Shown piece after piece: positions 35,202-44,171 of a stretch of 64,000 nucleotides of DNA. The DNA comes from CALBPI01 sp039033995. Its GTDB lineage: Bacteria > Pseudomonadota > Gammaproteobacteria > Steroidobacterales > Woeseiaceae. The stretch lies in NCBI GenBank assembly GCA_039033995.1, contig JBCCBP010000004.1, positions 1-64,000 on the forward strand, written 5' to 3'. Numbering within the stretch: position 1 is the stretch's first letter; every line of letters begins with the position of its first letter. The notes beneath the pieces were generated by a model. The model searched no databases. It was given only the letters and a program-made list of their open reading frames with translations, and was not told the origin of the DNA. A program made the position numbers and the translations under genes.

Positions 35202-35662
35202 ATTTTTTTCATCTTAAGGCTGAGTTCTATCCGTTTGTCGTCATCGGGATAGGGTCCTAATCTGTCATCACGCGCACAGGTCAGCGCGGACGCAGGCGCC
35301 CCGTTTCGAGCGCGAGGACTTAACCATGAAGCAGTTGCAACGATCTCAACGGAACCCGTTCGCTTTCAGCACGCGCGGATATCGCGCAGTGGTCGGTCTG
35401 ACACCATACGTCATTATGACTGATCGCTTGCGACCGTCACCTAATCGTGACACAGACGGGAAATCCGCGTCGCTATTGGGTACACGCGGCGATGTGCAAA
35501 CCCGCACTGATTCGCCTTGTCTCGACGGCGTCTAATCTGACGCTGAACATAAACTGTGCGATCGCCTCGCAAAATTGACAACGCTGTCAATTATTGATAC
35601 CAATACGCTTCGGAGCAGCACAACACTGCTCTGATGCAGCGTATCAAGCCTCGGGGGTGGCC
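35202..35662. other. Intergenic region upstream of the GH16 gene
   Basis: A 461-bp gap carrying the operator-like palindrome at 35575-35590, the probable promoter of the GH16-CBM-barrel gene group. A 69-codon open frame (35326-35535) has an AGGA upstream but no recognisable features and is not called. Nothing else is supported. Confidence 0.5.
35575..35590. promoter_or_regulatory. Locus 2 operator palindrome (site E)
   Basis: TTGACAACGCTGTCAA, one mismatch from the perfect palindrome at 30946 and flanked by a further AA/TT pair that extends the symmetry to 20 bp. 72 bases upstream of the GH16 start. Its left half also equals the first ten bases of locus 1 site C with its preceding T. Confidence 0.75.
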
Positions 35663-36610
35663 ATGAGTTTTCAAAGACGCGCGTCGCGTACCGCGACGTT
35701 GGGGGTAGTTTTCGTCGGTGTTCTGACGGCGTGTTCCGACAACCGCCCGGATCAGCTGGCTGACGTGAACGCGGTACCACCGATCAGTGTCGCGCCTCAG
35801 TCAAACGTCAACAGCGCCAACCCAAGTCTCACCACTTTCGTCAACGATCAGGTGTCACCTGGCGATACGCTGACGCTGGTTTTTGAAGACGACTTCGATG
35901 GGGCGGCCCTTGATCCTGCTACCTGGTTTTTCGAAACAGGGGACGGCTCGGAGTACGGTATTCCGGGCTGGGGAAACAACGAGCTTCAGTATTATCTGCC
36001 TGACAGCGCGCAGCTCGAGGACGGGCTTCTCAAAATCACCGCACGTGAAGAAGACGTTGGCGCTTTTCGCTACACGTCCGCAAGAATTAATACGCGGGAT
36101 CGCATCGCTGTCCGCTACGGGCGGATCGAGGCGCGAATGAAACTGCCAGGTGGGCAGGGCTTGTGGCCTGCCTTCTGGATGTTGGCGCAAAACAGCCCTT
36201 ATGGCACATGGGCGGCATCTGGTGAAATCGACATTATGGAAGCCGTTAACCTGGGCGCAGCCGGTGGCAATCGCGTGCTCGGTACGATCCACTACGGCGG
36301 GGAATTTCCCGATAACGTGTTTACCGGCGGCAATTACACTGTGCCAGCCGATCCGCAAACCGAGTTTCATGTGTATGCCGTTGAATGGGATGCCACAGAG
36401 ATTCGTTGGTATGTCGATGACACGCTTTATCTGACACAGAATTCATGGTCCTCAACGGGGGGAGCGTTTCCCGCACCGTTCGATCAGGACTTCTATCTCA
36501 TCTTCAATGTAGCTGTCGGCGGCAATCTGCCGGGAGCACCAAATACAACAACCGTGTTCCCTGTGACGATGGAGATCGACTGGGTGCGCGTGTATTCCGG
36601 GGAGCCATAG
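35663..36610 (+). CDS. GH16 endo-beta-1,3-glucanase (laminarinase) lipoprotein
   Basis: A 315-residue GH16 enzyme. Signal with lipobox VGVLTAC (Cys24), a short linker, then the jelly-roll catalytic domain starting LVFEDDFDGAALDPATW. Catalytic motif GEIDIMEAV gives nucleophile Glu188, Asp190 and acid/base Glu193; the extra Met places it in the laminarinase type (ExDxxE). W-rich stretches WGNNELQYY, GLWPAFWML and IRWYVDDTLYL line the substrate cleft. It would cut laminarin internally on the surface or in the periplasm. The start at 35663 is chosen for GGGGG upstream and the lipoprotein signal. First gene of the group that includes the CBM lipoprotein and barrel fusion. Confidence 0.92.
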   Translation: MSFQRRASRTATLGVVFVGVLTACSDNRPDQLADVNAVPPISVAPQSNVNSANPSLTTFVNDQVSPGDTLTLVFEDDFDGAALDPATWFFETGDGSEYGIPGWGNNELQYYLPDSAQLEDGLLKITAREEDVGAFRYTSARINTRDRIAVRYGRIEARMKLPGGQGLWPAFWMLAQNSPYGTWAASGEIDIMEAVNLGAAGGNRVLGTIHYGGEFPDNVFTGGNYTVPADPQTEFHVYAVEWDATEIRWYVDDTLYLTQNSWSSTGGAFPAPFDQDFYLIFNVAVGGNLPGAPNTTTVFPVTMEIDWVRVYSGEP

Positions 36611-36627
36611 CGCAGGCTACGGCATCA

Positions 36628-36668
36628 CGATAAGCGGAGCTTATCGCTCGCGCCAATGGGGTTGGCGC
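36628..36668 (+). repeat. Two adjacent perfect hairpins between GH16 and CBM-lipoprotein genes
   Basis: CGATAAGC-GGA-GCTTATCG (36628-36646) and GCGCCAA-TGGGG-TTGGCGC (36650-36668), three bases apart. There is no T-tract, so simple termination is unlikely; they may stabilise or process the mRNA between the two genes or attenuate read-through. Confidence 0.5.
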
Positions 36669-36790
36669 ACGGGGCAAGACCATCTGACCGGGGGGCAGAT
36701 CGGGATGACACAACAATACAACATCGTGGCGGCGCGACATCCGAGCGTCAGCCGCATTTCCTTTTCTTCTTTTTGCAGAGACGTGATGCC

Positions 36791-39700
36791 ATGCACGCAA
36801 TAAAACTCATGCGCTTGCCAAAAGCGTTCATCAGTGTAATTTCCTGTTTCGCTATCGCCGGTTGCTTCGGTACCGGTGATGGTCCGGAGCGCATCGCGGG
36901 TACACCAGCACCGCCACCACCGCCGTCACAATGTGATCCGGCGGCGGTTGCGCCGGATGGATCGCCATTTCCAATTTTCTTCGAGAACCTCGCGGCATCC
37001 TACGACTTCGGTATGGACGCAGGTTTTGGTGGCGGTGCCACGTCTGTTCAGGAAAACGCGGAGTGCAGCACCGATAATCCCTCGCCGCAGGTCGCGCTGG
37101 TGCAGAAGTTTGCCGCCGAACCTTTCGGAGGGAGTACACTGACCTTGCCTCAGGCCGTTGACTTTACGGCTGGCGAAGCATTCACGATGCAGGTATGGGC
37201 GTCGCGCTCTGTGCCAGTGACATTCAAGTTTGAAGACGCTGTCAGCGGCGATCCGGCCAACGGTATTGAGCGTGTCGAAACGCATTCCGGCGACGGCGAA
37301 TGGCAAACACTATGCTTTGACTTTTCCGGCGCGACGGGCGGCTTCTCGTCCAGTGCCATCACGTTTATCTTTGATAATGGTGTGGTCGGGGACGCCGGTG
37401 GCGATCCTGACAACTGGACGTTCTACATGGACGCGATCGAGCAAGTCGATGTCTGTCCGGGCGCGCCAACGACAACGTTGCCAGTCGATTTTGAAGGTGA
37501 CCCCGCAACGTACGACTTTGGCGCGGATGGCGGCTTCGGCGGTGGTGCAGCCGAGGTGATCGCGAATCCCGATCAAAGCGGAACCAACACAACGGCGCAA
37601 ACAGCGCGCATGCGCAAGTTTGCTGGAGAAGTATTCGGTGGCAGCACGCTATCGCTTGCTGGCAATGTTGATTTCACGGCAGGGCAAGCATTCACGATGC
37701 AGGTCTGGTCACCGCGCCCGGTGCCGGTGCTCTTCAAGTGGGAGGATGCGATCAGTGGCGATCCCGCGAATGGTGTAGAGCGCAGCGAGGACCATGGCGG
37801 CGGCAGCACCTGGGAGGAACTGTGTTTTGATTTCTCAGGCTCGCTCGACGCTCTGACCAGCAGCTCGATCACATTCATCTTTGACAATGGCGTTGCCGGT
37901 AATGCTGACGCCGATCCCGATAACTGGACATTCTATTTTGAGGAGATCCAGCAAGTTGCGAATTGTAGTGGTGGTGCACCAACAGCACCGTTCGCGACGT
38001 TGACCTTCGATGACACAGCGCTGACCTATGCATTACGTGGTTTCGGCGGTGCTGAGGATTCGAGTGTGGTAGCCGATCCGGACGATGCTGGCAACAACGT
38101 CGTGCGAATCAACCGCGCTGATAATGCGGCCACCTTCGCGGGTACCGTCGTATCGACCTTAGCCAACGAGTCATCTGGCGTCATTCCACTCGATGCGACG
38201 ACAACGACCATGACGATGCGAGTACGTGCACCAGCCGCGGGCCTCCCGATTCGACTGAAAATCGAAAATTCCGGAGACGATGGCATCTCGGTGGAAACTG
38301 AGGTTCTGACAACAGCCGTCGACACCTGGGAAACGCTGACCTTTGACTTTACGAACCAGGTGGACGGTACCGCAGCATTCGACGCAACGGCAGTCTACGA
38401 CAAGATTGCTATCTTCCCGAATTTCGGTGCCGAAGGGTCCGCAGTCGGCGCGCAGACGTTCTACTTTGACGACATCGCCGTTGGCGCTGCGCCACCACCA
38501 CCGGCGTTTGAGACACTGACATTCGACGATATGGCTTTGACTTATACATTGCGGGGCTTTGGCGGTGCCGAAGATTCGTCGGTGCAGCCGGATCCCGATG
38601 ATGCCGGCAACAACACGGTCCGCATTAACCGCGCCGATAACGCAGCGACATTTGCAGGTACGGTTGTATCCACGTTTGCGAACGAGTCATCAGGGGTGAT
38701 TCCGCTCGATGCCATGAACACGCAGATGAGTATGCGGGTTCGTGCGCCGGCAATGGGGATTCCCATCCGCCTGAAGATAGAAAACTCCGGAAACGACGGC
38801 ATTTCGGTTGAGACCGAAGTGATGACTACCGCCGCCGATACCTGGGAAACGCTGACATTCGACTTCACGAATCAAGTGGACGGCACCGCGGTTTTCGATG
38901 CGAATGCGGTCTACGACAAGATCGCGATCTTCCCGAACTTCGGTGCAGAGGGGTCCGCCGTTGGCGCTCAGACCTACTATTTTGACGATATCGCGGTCGG
39001 CGCTGGTGGCGGGGGCAATACCTCCGCTGGCGACTTTGAAACCGGCATGGCCACCTTCAACGATTTCGAAGGCGGCGCCGCGACGGTGATTGCGAACCCG
39101 GACATGAGTGGCATCAATACCAGCGCGCAGGTCGGCCAAATGCAGAAGTTTGCAGGGGCCACCTTCGGCGGCAGCACGCTGCAATTGCCAACCCCGGTGG
39201 CGCTCGCTGCCGGTGACTCGTACCTGATGAAGGTGCGGTCGCAGCGTCCGGTTGATGTCTTGCTCAAGCTCGAATCGCAAGGCGACGAACGCACTGCGAC
39301 ACACAGCGGCAGTGGCACGTGGGAAGAGTTGTGCTTTGACTTCACGGACGTGACTGTCGCCGAAATCACCGGTATCACGCTGATATTTGACAACGGTACG
39401 GTGGGCGATGCAGCGAATGATCCAGATAACTGGACCTTCCAGTTCGACGATATCGTGCAAACAAGCGACCCTTGTCCGGCACCGCCAGCGCCAATGTTTG
39501 AGACCATCACATTCGACGATCCCGACACCACTTACACGTTGACTGATTTTGGTGGCAACGGATCAACGATTACCAATGATCCGGAGGGTGGCATGAACAT
39601 GGTCGTGCAGGCAGTTCGGTCCGCTGGTGCAGAAGTCTTCGCCGGTACAACCGTCTCGACACTGCCGGGCGATCAAATCATCCAGCCGATCGATGCAGAC

Positions 39701-40978
39701 AATCTTGTGATGCAGGCGCGAGTGTATTCGCCGGTTGCGGGTGTGACGGTACGATTGAAGATCGAGGACGCAGAGAATAACGCGATCTTCATCGAGACCG
39801 ATACGACCACCGGTGCGGTGAATACCTGGGAGACGTTGACGTTCGATCTTGGCAATCCGGTTAATGGCACGTTCGATGCTGCCAACACCTACAACCGGAT
39901 TTCGATCTTCTTCAACTTTGGTGCCACCGGTGCGGATGCTGGCGAGCAGATTTACTTCTTCGATGATCTTGGTTTGGCGCCACCACCACCGGTATTTGAG
40001 ACCATCACGTTCGACGATGCCGCGATCACGTACTCACTGGTCGACTTTGGAGGCAACGCGTCGAGCATCGTCGCTGACCCGACGGATGCGGCCAACATGG
40101 TGGCGCAGGCGATAAAATCGGACAGCGCACAAGTGTGGGCAGGAACCACGGTTTCGACTCTGCCAGGCGATCAGATTGTCCAGCCGATCGATGCCGACAA
40201 CCTGGTTATGTCGGTGCGCGTGTATTCGCCGATCGCCGGTGCAACCATACGCTTGAAAGTGGAGGATGCTAGCAATCCTGGCATCTTCATTGAGACCGAT
40301 ACGATGACCACTGCCGTGGATACTTGGGAGACGCTGAGTTTTGACTTTGGTAACCCAGCTGGCGGTATGTTTGACGCGGCCAACACCTACAACCGTATCT
40401 CGATCTTCTTCAACTTCGGGGTTGATGGCGCAACGGCCGGCGAACTCACGTTCCTGTTTGATGACATCGCTGTCGGTGGTGGTAACACCGGTGGCGGGGG
40501 AGCGCCGGGAGAGCTCGCCGTGAATGGCAGTTTTGAGTCGGGCGACTTTACCGGTTGGACAATCTTCGAAAACAACGGTTCGGCGACGGTCGTCGATACC
40601 GATGCTAACGACGGTATGTTCTCGGCGCGCGGTGTCGCCGCTCGGAATCAAAACCCTACGTTCAAGCAGGAGTTTCTGGCGGTCGGCACAGTCACTCCGG
40701 GTCAGTCGGTCACGGTCTCGTTTGATATGCGCGGCTCTGCGGGTGCTGGCGGTGTGATCTTCCCCGAGTTGTTCTCGGAGGCCGCAGTTGGTGCAACCAA
40801 TGAGATTTTGGAAACAATCGCAGTACCGCCTGCAGACTGGACGACGTTCAGTTATACGACGACCACCGGTGCCGATGTGACACGCGGCATTACGTTCCAG
40901 ATTGGTGTGGTGTGCGGCGATGTTCCGGGTTGCTTCGCCGATGTGTTTATCGACAACGTCAGCATCACACTGAATTAA
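36791..40978 (+). CDS. Giant lipoprotein of tandem CBM-like modules
   Basis: A 1395-residue lipoprotein (lipobox SCFAIAGC) with no visible catalytic domain. By eye it contains three type A modules (about residues 55-223, 226-395 and 743-895; shared blocks such as FGGGAAEVIANPD, MRKFAGEVFGGSTL and TFIFDNG..GDA..DPDNWTF) and four type B modules (about 400-570, 571-738, 898-1061, 1065-1228; FETLTFDD, WETLTFDFTNQVDGT, KIAIFPNFGAEGS). A C-terminal CBM4/9-like module follows (NGSFESGDFTGWTIFENNG to VFIDNVSITLN). Linkers are rich in proline or glycine. All modules look like beta-sandwich carbohydrate-binding domains. It is probably a surface glucan-capturing protein working with the barrel fusion directly downstream. 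The start at 36791 is chosen for the signal peptide. Confidence 0.8.
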   Translation: MHAIKLMRLPKAFISVISCFAIAGCFGTGDGPERIAGTPAPPPPPSQCDPAAVAPDGSPFPIFFENLAASYDFGMDAGFGGGATSVQENAECSTDNPSPQVALVQKFAAEPFGGSTLTLPQAVDFTAGEAFTMQVWASRSVPVTFKFEDAVSGDPANGIERVETHSGDGEWQTLCFDFSGATGGFSSSAITFIFDNGVVGDAGGDPDNWTFYMDAIEQVDVCPGAPTTTLPVDFEGDPATYDFGADGGFGGGAAEVIANPDQSGTNTTAQTARMRKFAGEVFGGSTLSLAGNVDFTAGQAFTMQVWSPRPVPVLFKWEDAISGDPANGVERSEDHGGGSTWEELCFDFSGSLDALTSSSITFIFDNGVAGNADADPDNWTFYFEEIQQVANCSGGAPTAPFATLTFDDTALTYALRGFGGAEDSSVVADPDDAGNNVVRINRADNAATFAGTVVSTLANESSGVIPLDATTTTMTMRVRAPAAGLPIRLKIENSGDDGISVETEVLTTAVDTWETLTFDFTNQVDGTAAFDATAVYDKIAIFPNFGAEGSAVGAQTFYFDDIAVGAAPPPPAFETLTFDDMALTYTLRGFGGAEDSSVQPDPDDAGNNTVRINRADNAATFAGTVVSTFANESSGVIPLDAMNTQMSMRVRAPAMGIPIRLKIENSGNDGISVETEVMTTAADTWETLTFDFTNQVDGTAVFDANAVYDKIAIFPNFGAEGSAVGAQTYYFDDIAVGAGGGGNTSAGDFETGMATFNDFEGGAATVIANPDMSGINTSAQVGQMQKFAGATFGGSTLQLPTPVALAAGDSYLMKVRSQRPVDVLLKLESQGDERTATHSGSGTWEELCFDFTDVTVAEITGITLIFDNGTVGDAANDPDNWTFQFDDIVQTSDPCPAPPAPMFETITFDDPDTTYTLTDFGGNGSTITNDPEGGMNMVVQAVRSAGAEVFAGTTVSTLPGDQIIQPIDADNLVMQARVYSPVAGVTVRLKIEDAENNAIFIETDTTTGAVNTWETLTFDLGNPVNGTFDAANTYNRISIFFNFGATGADAGEQIYFFDDLGLAPPPPVFETITFDDAAITYSLVDFGGNASSIVADPTDAANMVAQAIKSDSAQVWAGTTVSTLPGDQIVQPIDADNLVMSVRVYSPIAGATIRLKVEDASNPGIFIETDTMTTAVDTWETLSFDFGNPAGGMFDAANTYNRISIFFNFGVDGATAGELTFLFDDIAVGGGNTGGGGAPGELAVNGSFESGDFTGWTIFENNGSATVVDTDANDGMFSARGVAARNQNPTFKQEFLAVGTVTPGQSVTVSFDMRGSAGAGGVIFPELFSEAAVGATNEILETIAVPPADWTTFSYTTTTGADVTRGITFQIGVVCGDVPGCFADVFIDNVSITLN

Positions 40979-40990
40979 GTGGTGAAAACA

Positions 40991-43900
40991 ATGGGTAAAA
41001 AAATGAATGACAAAGTGCTCACCGCGACACGTTGCGGCGGTATGGACGGGGTGGTCAAGTTTGCGATGCTGGTCATCGCTGCTGTGGCGCTGGCGATGCC
41101 GGCCATCAGTCACGCTCAGGTGGATCGTGTCACCACTTACAAAGATGAGAACGGCTGGAAGCTGCAAGTCAATGGTGAAGACTTCTACGTCAAAGGGGTC
41201 GTATGGGGTTATACGCCGCGCGGACAGAACTACACCTATAACCTCTGGGATAAAGGCGACGATCATATTCGCCAAGTGCTGGACTATGACTTTGGTCTGA
41301 TGAAAGCGGCCGGCGTCAATGCGATCCGCAGTTTCGCCATGATCCCACCGAAGTGGGTGACTTACATCTATCGAGAGCACGGCATCATGTCGGTGATTAA
41401 CCCACTGATGGGTCGCTACGGTTACACCATTGGCGGACGTTGGGTGCCATTCACCGATTACTCGGACCCGCTGACACGCGCGACACTGCTGAAAGACTCG
41501 CTGGAAATTGTCGATCGCTATAAGGATGTGCCGGGCGTTTTGATGTTTGCGTTCGGTAACGAGAGTAACTACGGCCTGTCGTGGTCCAGCTTTGAGATCG
41601 AGAACCTGCCAGAAGGCGAGCAGAACACCGCCAAGGCGCGTTTCCTGTACAGCCTTTTTGAAGAGGTAGTCGCGGGCGGAAAGCGCATCGCGCCGAATCA
41701 TCCGTTTTCGATTGTCAACGGCGATATCCAATACATCGACTTGATTGAGGAGCTCGTGCCATCGCTCGATATCCTTGGCAGCAACGTTTATCGCGGACGC
41801 AGCTTCACCAGCTTGTGGTCTGAAGTCGATGACAAACTCGATTTGCCGGTGGTCTTCTTTGAATTTGGTAGCGATGCCTACAACGCCCGCGAGTTGCAGG
41901 AAGATCAGGGTGCACAAGCTTCAGTGCTAAAAGACCAATGGCAGGAGATGTACAACAAATCCTATGGCAACGGCGAGGAAGGCAACGCGATCGGTGGTTT
42001 TGTATTCGAATGGCGCGACGAATGGTGGAAATACCTTCAGGAAGAAAACCTCGATACTCAGGACAACAACGCGTCCTGGTCCAACGAGGCTTACCAGTTC
42101 GACTGGGCGCCCGGCAAAAACAATATGAACGAGGAGTGGTTTGGGATCACCGCTTTGGGTCCGGCCAACTCGGATGGTGTCTATACAGCCCGCCCTCGAA
42201 CCGCTTACGACGTGTTAGCGGAAATCTGGAGCATGGATCCCTACATGCTCAAGAAAAATGTCATGAATGCCGGCATTGCAGATATCAATATGGACTACAT
42301 GAACCTCAAAGGTGAAGTCCGTCTATTGAAAGAGGACTCTCGCGAGCAGTCAGCTGCGTTGTCTTTTACCGGCGGTCAGTTGCGAACACAGTTCGTCACT
42401 AAAGGTACCGAGCAGGACATTCGTATCGATGGCGAGAACGGTGCGGAGTTCGAAAGTGGCCAGATGATTTTCCTGGACTTTGGTTTCAAGCCCAATGAGA
42501 AACTGGAAGGTCAGTTCAGCATCAACGTGCTCGGTCGCGTTGCCGATCTTGAGCCGTTGGAAATCCAATACGGTCGCCGCGGACTGCCCATCGTCGTACA
42601 AACCGAAGACGATGCGGGCCAGATCATCGATACCAATGTTGTCGGTACGCAAGTCTTCAACGACCGCGAACGTGTCGAGATTTATGATTTCGAGGCTACC
42701 TATCAAGGTGAGAATTTCGACATAACGGCCTTCTATCACACGCCGCGTTATCACTATAAATACGAAGGTGATTTCTTCGGTCTTATCCGTGAAGCGACAG
42801 ATATCGATGGTATCGATATCTGGAATGGCAAAGCGCCGGAAGGTGTGGAGTTCGTCGGTAAAGGCAAGTTTGATGGGCTCACGGTCATTGCAGGCCCTGA
42901 GGTTTACTGGGGAGCTAACCCGAAAGCCATCGTCAAGTATGACTTCGAAACCGGTCCAGTCGACTGGACGGTGATCCACTCCGAAGACATCGCGCGTTTG
43001 GGTCAGGCAACCGGTGCCGCCGGCGCAACCGTTCGACAGACTCGTCAGACGACTCTTTACGCTGAGACCAATATTGCCGAAGGCGTCAAGCTCGAAGTTG
43101 GCGGCATCATCTCCGCACCAGAACGGATCGATGAGATTTATGATCGCTTCGACGATGGCAATATCTTCGTGGACCAAATTGACTTTGAAGACACACTGGG
43201 GCTCAAGGCGAAACTGTCGTTCCCACTCTTCGGCACGCTATCTTATGTCGCCGGTGAGTATGCGGGCCTTGTCGCCGAAGGCGGCAACGCACTGCGTGAG
43301 TTCGGAACTCGCTTGCCATACAGCGGCCTCGGCAACAAGCAAGTGTTTGAAGCGGGCTCGATGATCAACTTCGGCAACTGGATGGCATTCCCGAGAATCT
43401 TCTATCGTGACAACCTCGTGCACGCGAACCCATTCGTCGAGAGTTCCATTCAGGCTGGGGGTATTCTCAACCCAGGCATTCTCCCACGCGATCGGGATAG
43501 CGATCCGTTTGCAGTACTCGACAACCGGGAAGCACGTGCAGCCGAGCTGTTTATCACCTACGACCCGACCGGTGCGACACCGTTCTACCAGTGGGACAAC
43601 GACTGGCGTGAAGACGCTGGGTTCGCGTTCAATGTCGGAGCGAACTACACGAGCTATCCGACAGCAACCGACGCAAACCTGTTTTTCTTCCCGGAAGAAA
43701 GTATCAACGCCTCGTTTGGTCGCGGTTTGCCAGCTGAAGATGTGTGGACGGTGTCTAGCCGAATGGTGTTTAACCCGAGTCCGACATCACGATATATCGC
43801 CACCGTTATTCGTGGCTTCAATCAGTCGACCGGTGATCCGGAGGGCGGCACACGCGATTACTACGAGCTTCACGGTAAGGCGGTCTGGCATGGTAAGCAT

Positions 43901-44158
43901 GTGCTCTCTACTTACTTCAAGAAGGATGCGTGGGGTCCCTACGACTTCCATCGCCAGTTTAACGTGACGTTCCCCGAACAATACAAGCTCGACTACACCA
44001 TGATTCTTGACCAGGGGCTGGACGAGCGTTTCGCGACACAGATTGGTATTCGTGGTTTGCTGCGAACCAATGACGAAAACTCACCGGATGACGAGTTCCT
44101 GAATGGTGACAACGACTACATCTTCCAAGTTGTTGCCTATTTCACGCTGAACTTCTGA
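40991..44158 (+). CDS. GH-A glycosidase fused to an outer-membrane beta-barrel
   Basis: A 1055-residue protein. Signal peptide (VVKFAMLVIAAVALAMPAISHA) with cleavage near Ala42. Residues about 45-415 form a clan GH-A TIM barrel resembling GH2-type catalytic barrels: acid/base Glu191 in LMFAFGNESNYGLSW and nucleophile Glu291 in LPVVFFEFGSDAYN. From about 430 to the end the chain alternates polar and hydrophobic residues in long strands with acidic loops, and ends DYIFQVVAYFTLNF, with the C-terminal phenylalanine used for BAM insertion. No TonB box or plug is present. It begins 12 bases after the CBM lipoprotein stop. The start could also be GTG 40979 or ATG 41003. Probable role: cleavage of captured beta-glucan and passage of products through the barrel. 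Confidence 0.8.
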   Translation: MGKKMNDKVLTATRCGGMDGVVKFAMLVIAAVALAMPAISHAQVDRVTTYKDENGWKLQVNGEDFYVKGVVWGYTPRGQNYTYNLWDKGDDHIRQVLDYDFGLMKAAGVNAIRSFAMIPPKWVTYIYREHGIMSVINPLMGRYGYTIGGRWVPFTDYSDPLTRATLLKDSLEIVDRYKDVPGVLMFAFGNESNYGLSWSSFEIENLPEGEQNTAKARFLYSLFEEVVAGGKRIAPNHPFSIVNGDIQYIDLIEELVPSLDILGSNVYRGRSFTSLWSEVDDKLDLPVVFFEFGSDAYNARELQEDQGAQASVLKDQWQEMYNKSYGNGEEGNAIGGFVFEWRDEWWKYLQEENLDTQDNNASWSNEAYQFDWAPGKNNMNEEWFGITALGPANSDGVYTARPRTAYDVLAEIWSMDPYMLKKNVMNAGIADINMDYMNLKGEVRLLKEDSREQSAALSFTGGQLRTQFVTKGTEQDIRIDGENGAEFESGQMIFLDFGFKPNEKLEGQFSINVLGRVADLEPLEIQYGRRGLPIVVQTEDDAGQIIDTNVVGTQVFNDRERVEIYDFEATYQGENFDITAFYHTPRYHYKYEGDFFGLIREATDIDGIDIWNGKAPEGVEFVGKGKFDGLTVIAGPEVYWGANPKAIVKYDFETGPVDWTVIHSEDIARLGQATGAAGATVRQTRQTTLYAETNIAEGVKLEVGGIISAPERIDEIYDRFDDGNIFVDQIDFEDTLGLKAKLSFPLFGTLSYVAGEYAGLVAEGGNALREFGTRLPYSGLGNKQVFEAGSMINFGNWMAFPRIFYRDNLVHANPFVESSIQAGGILNPGILPRDRDSDPFAVLDNREARAAELFITYDPTGATPFYQWDNDWREDAGFAFNVGANYTSYPTATDANLFFFPEESINASFGRGLPAEDVWTVSSRMVFNPSPTSRYIATVIRGFNQSTGDPEGGTRDYYELHGKAVWHGKHVLSTYFKKDAWGPYDFHRQFNVTFPEQYKLDYTMILDQGLDERFATQIGIRGLLRTNDENSPDDEFLNGDNDYIFQVVAYFTLNF

Positions 44159-44171
44159 TCGGGACGGTACG

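Noticed and set aside
35326..35535. Possible 69-codon gene upstream of GH16
   Set aside because: An AGGA precedes the ATG, but the product has no signal, domain or biased composition, and the stretch looks like promoter-proximal non-coding DNA.
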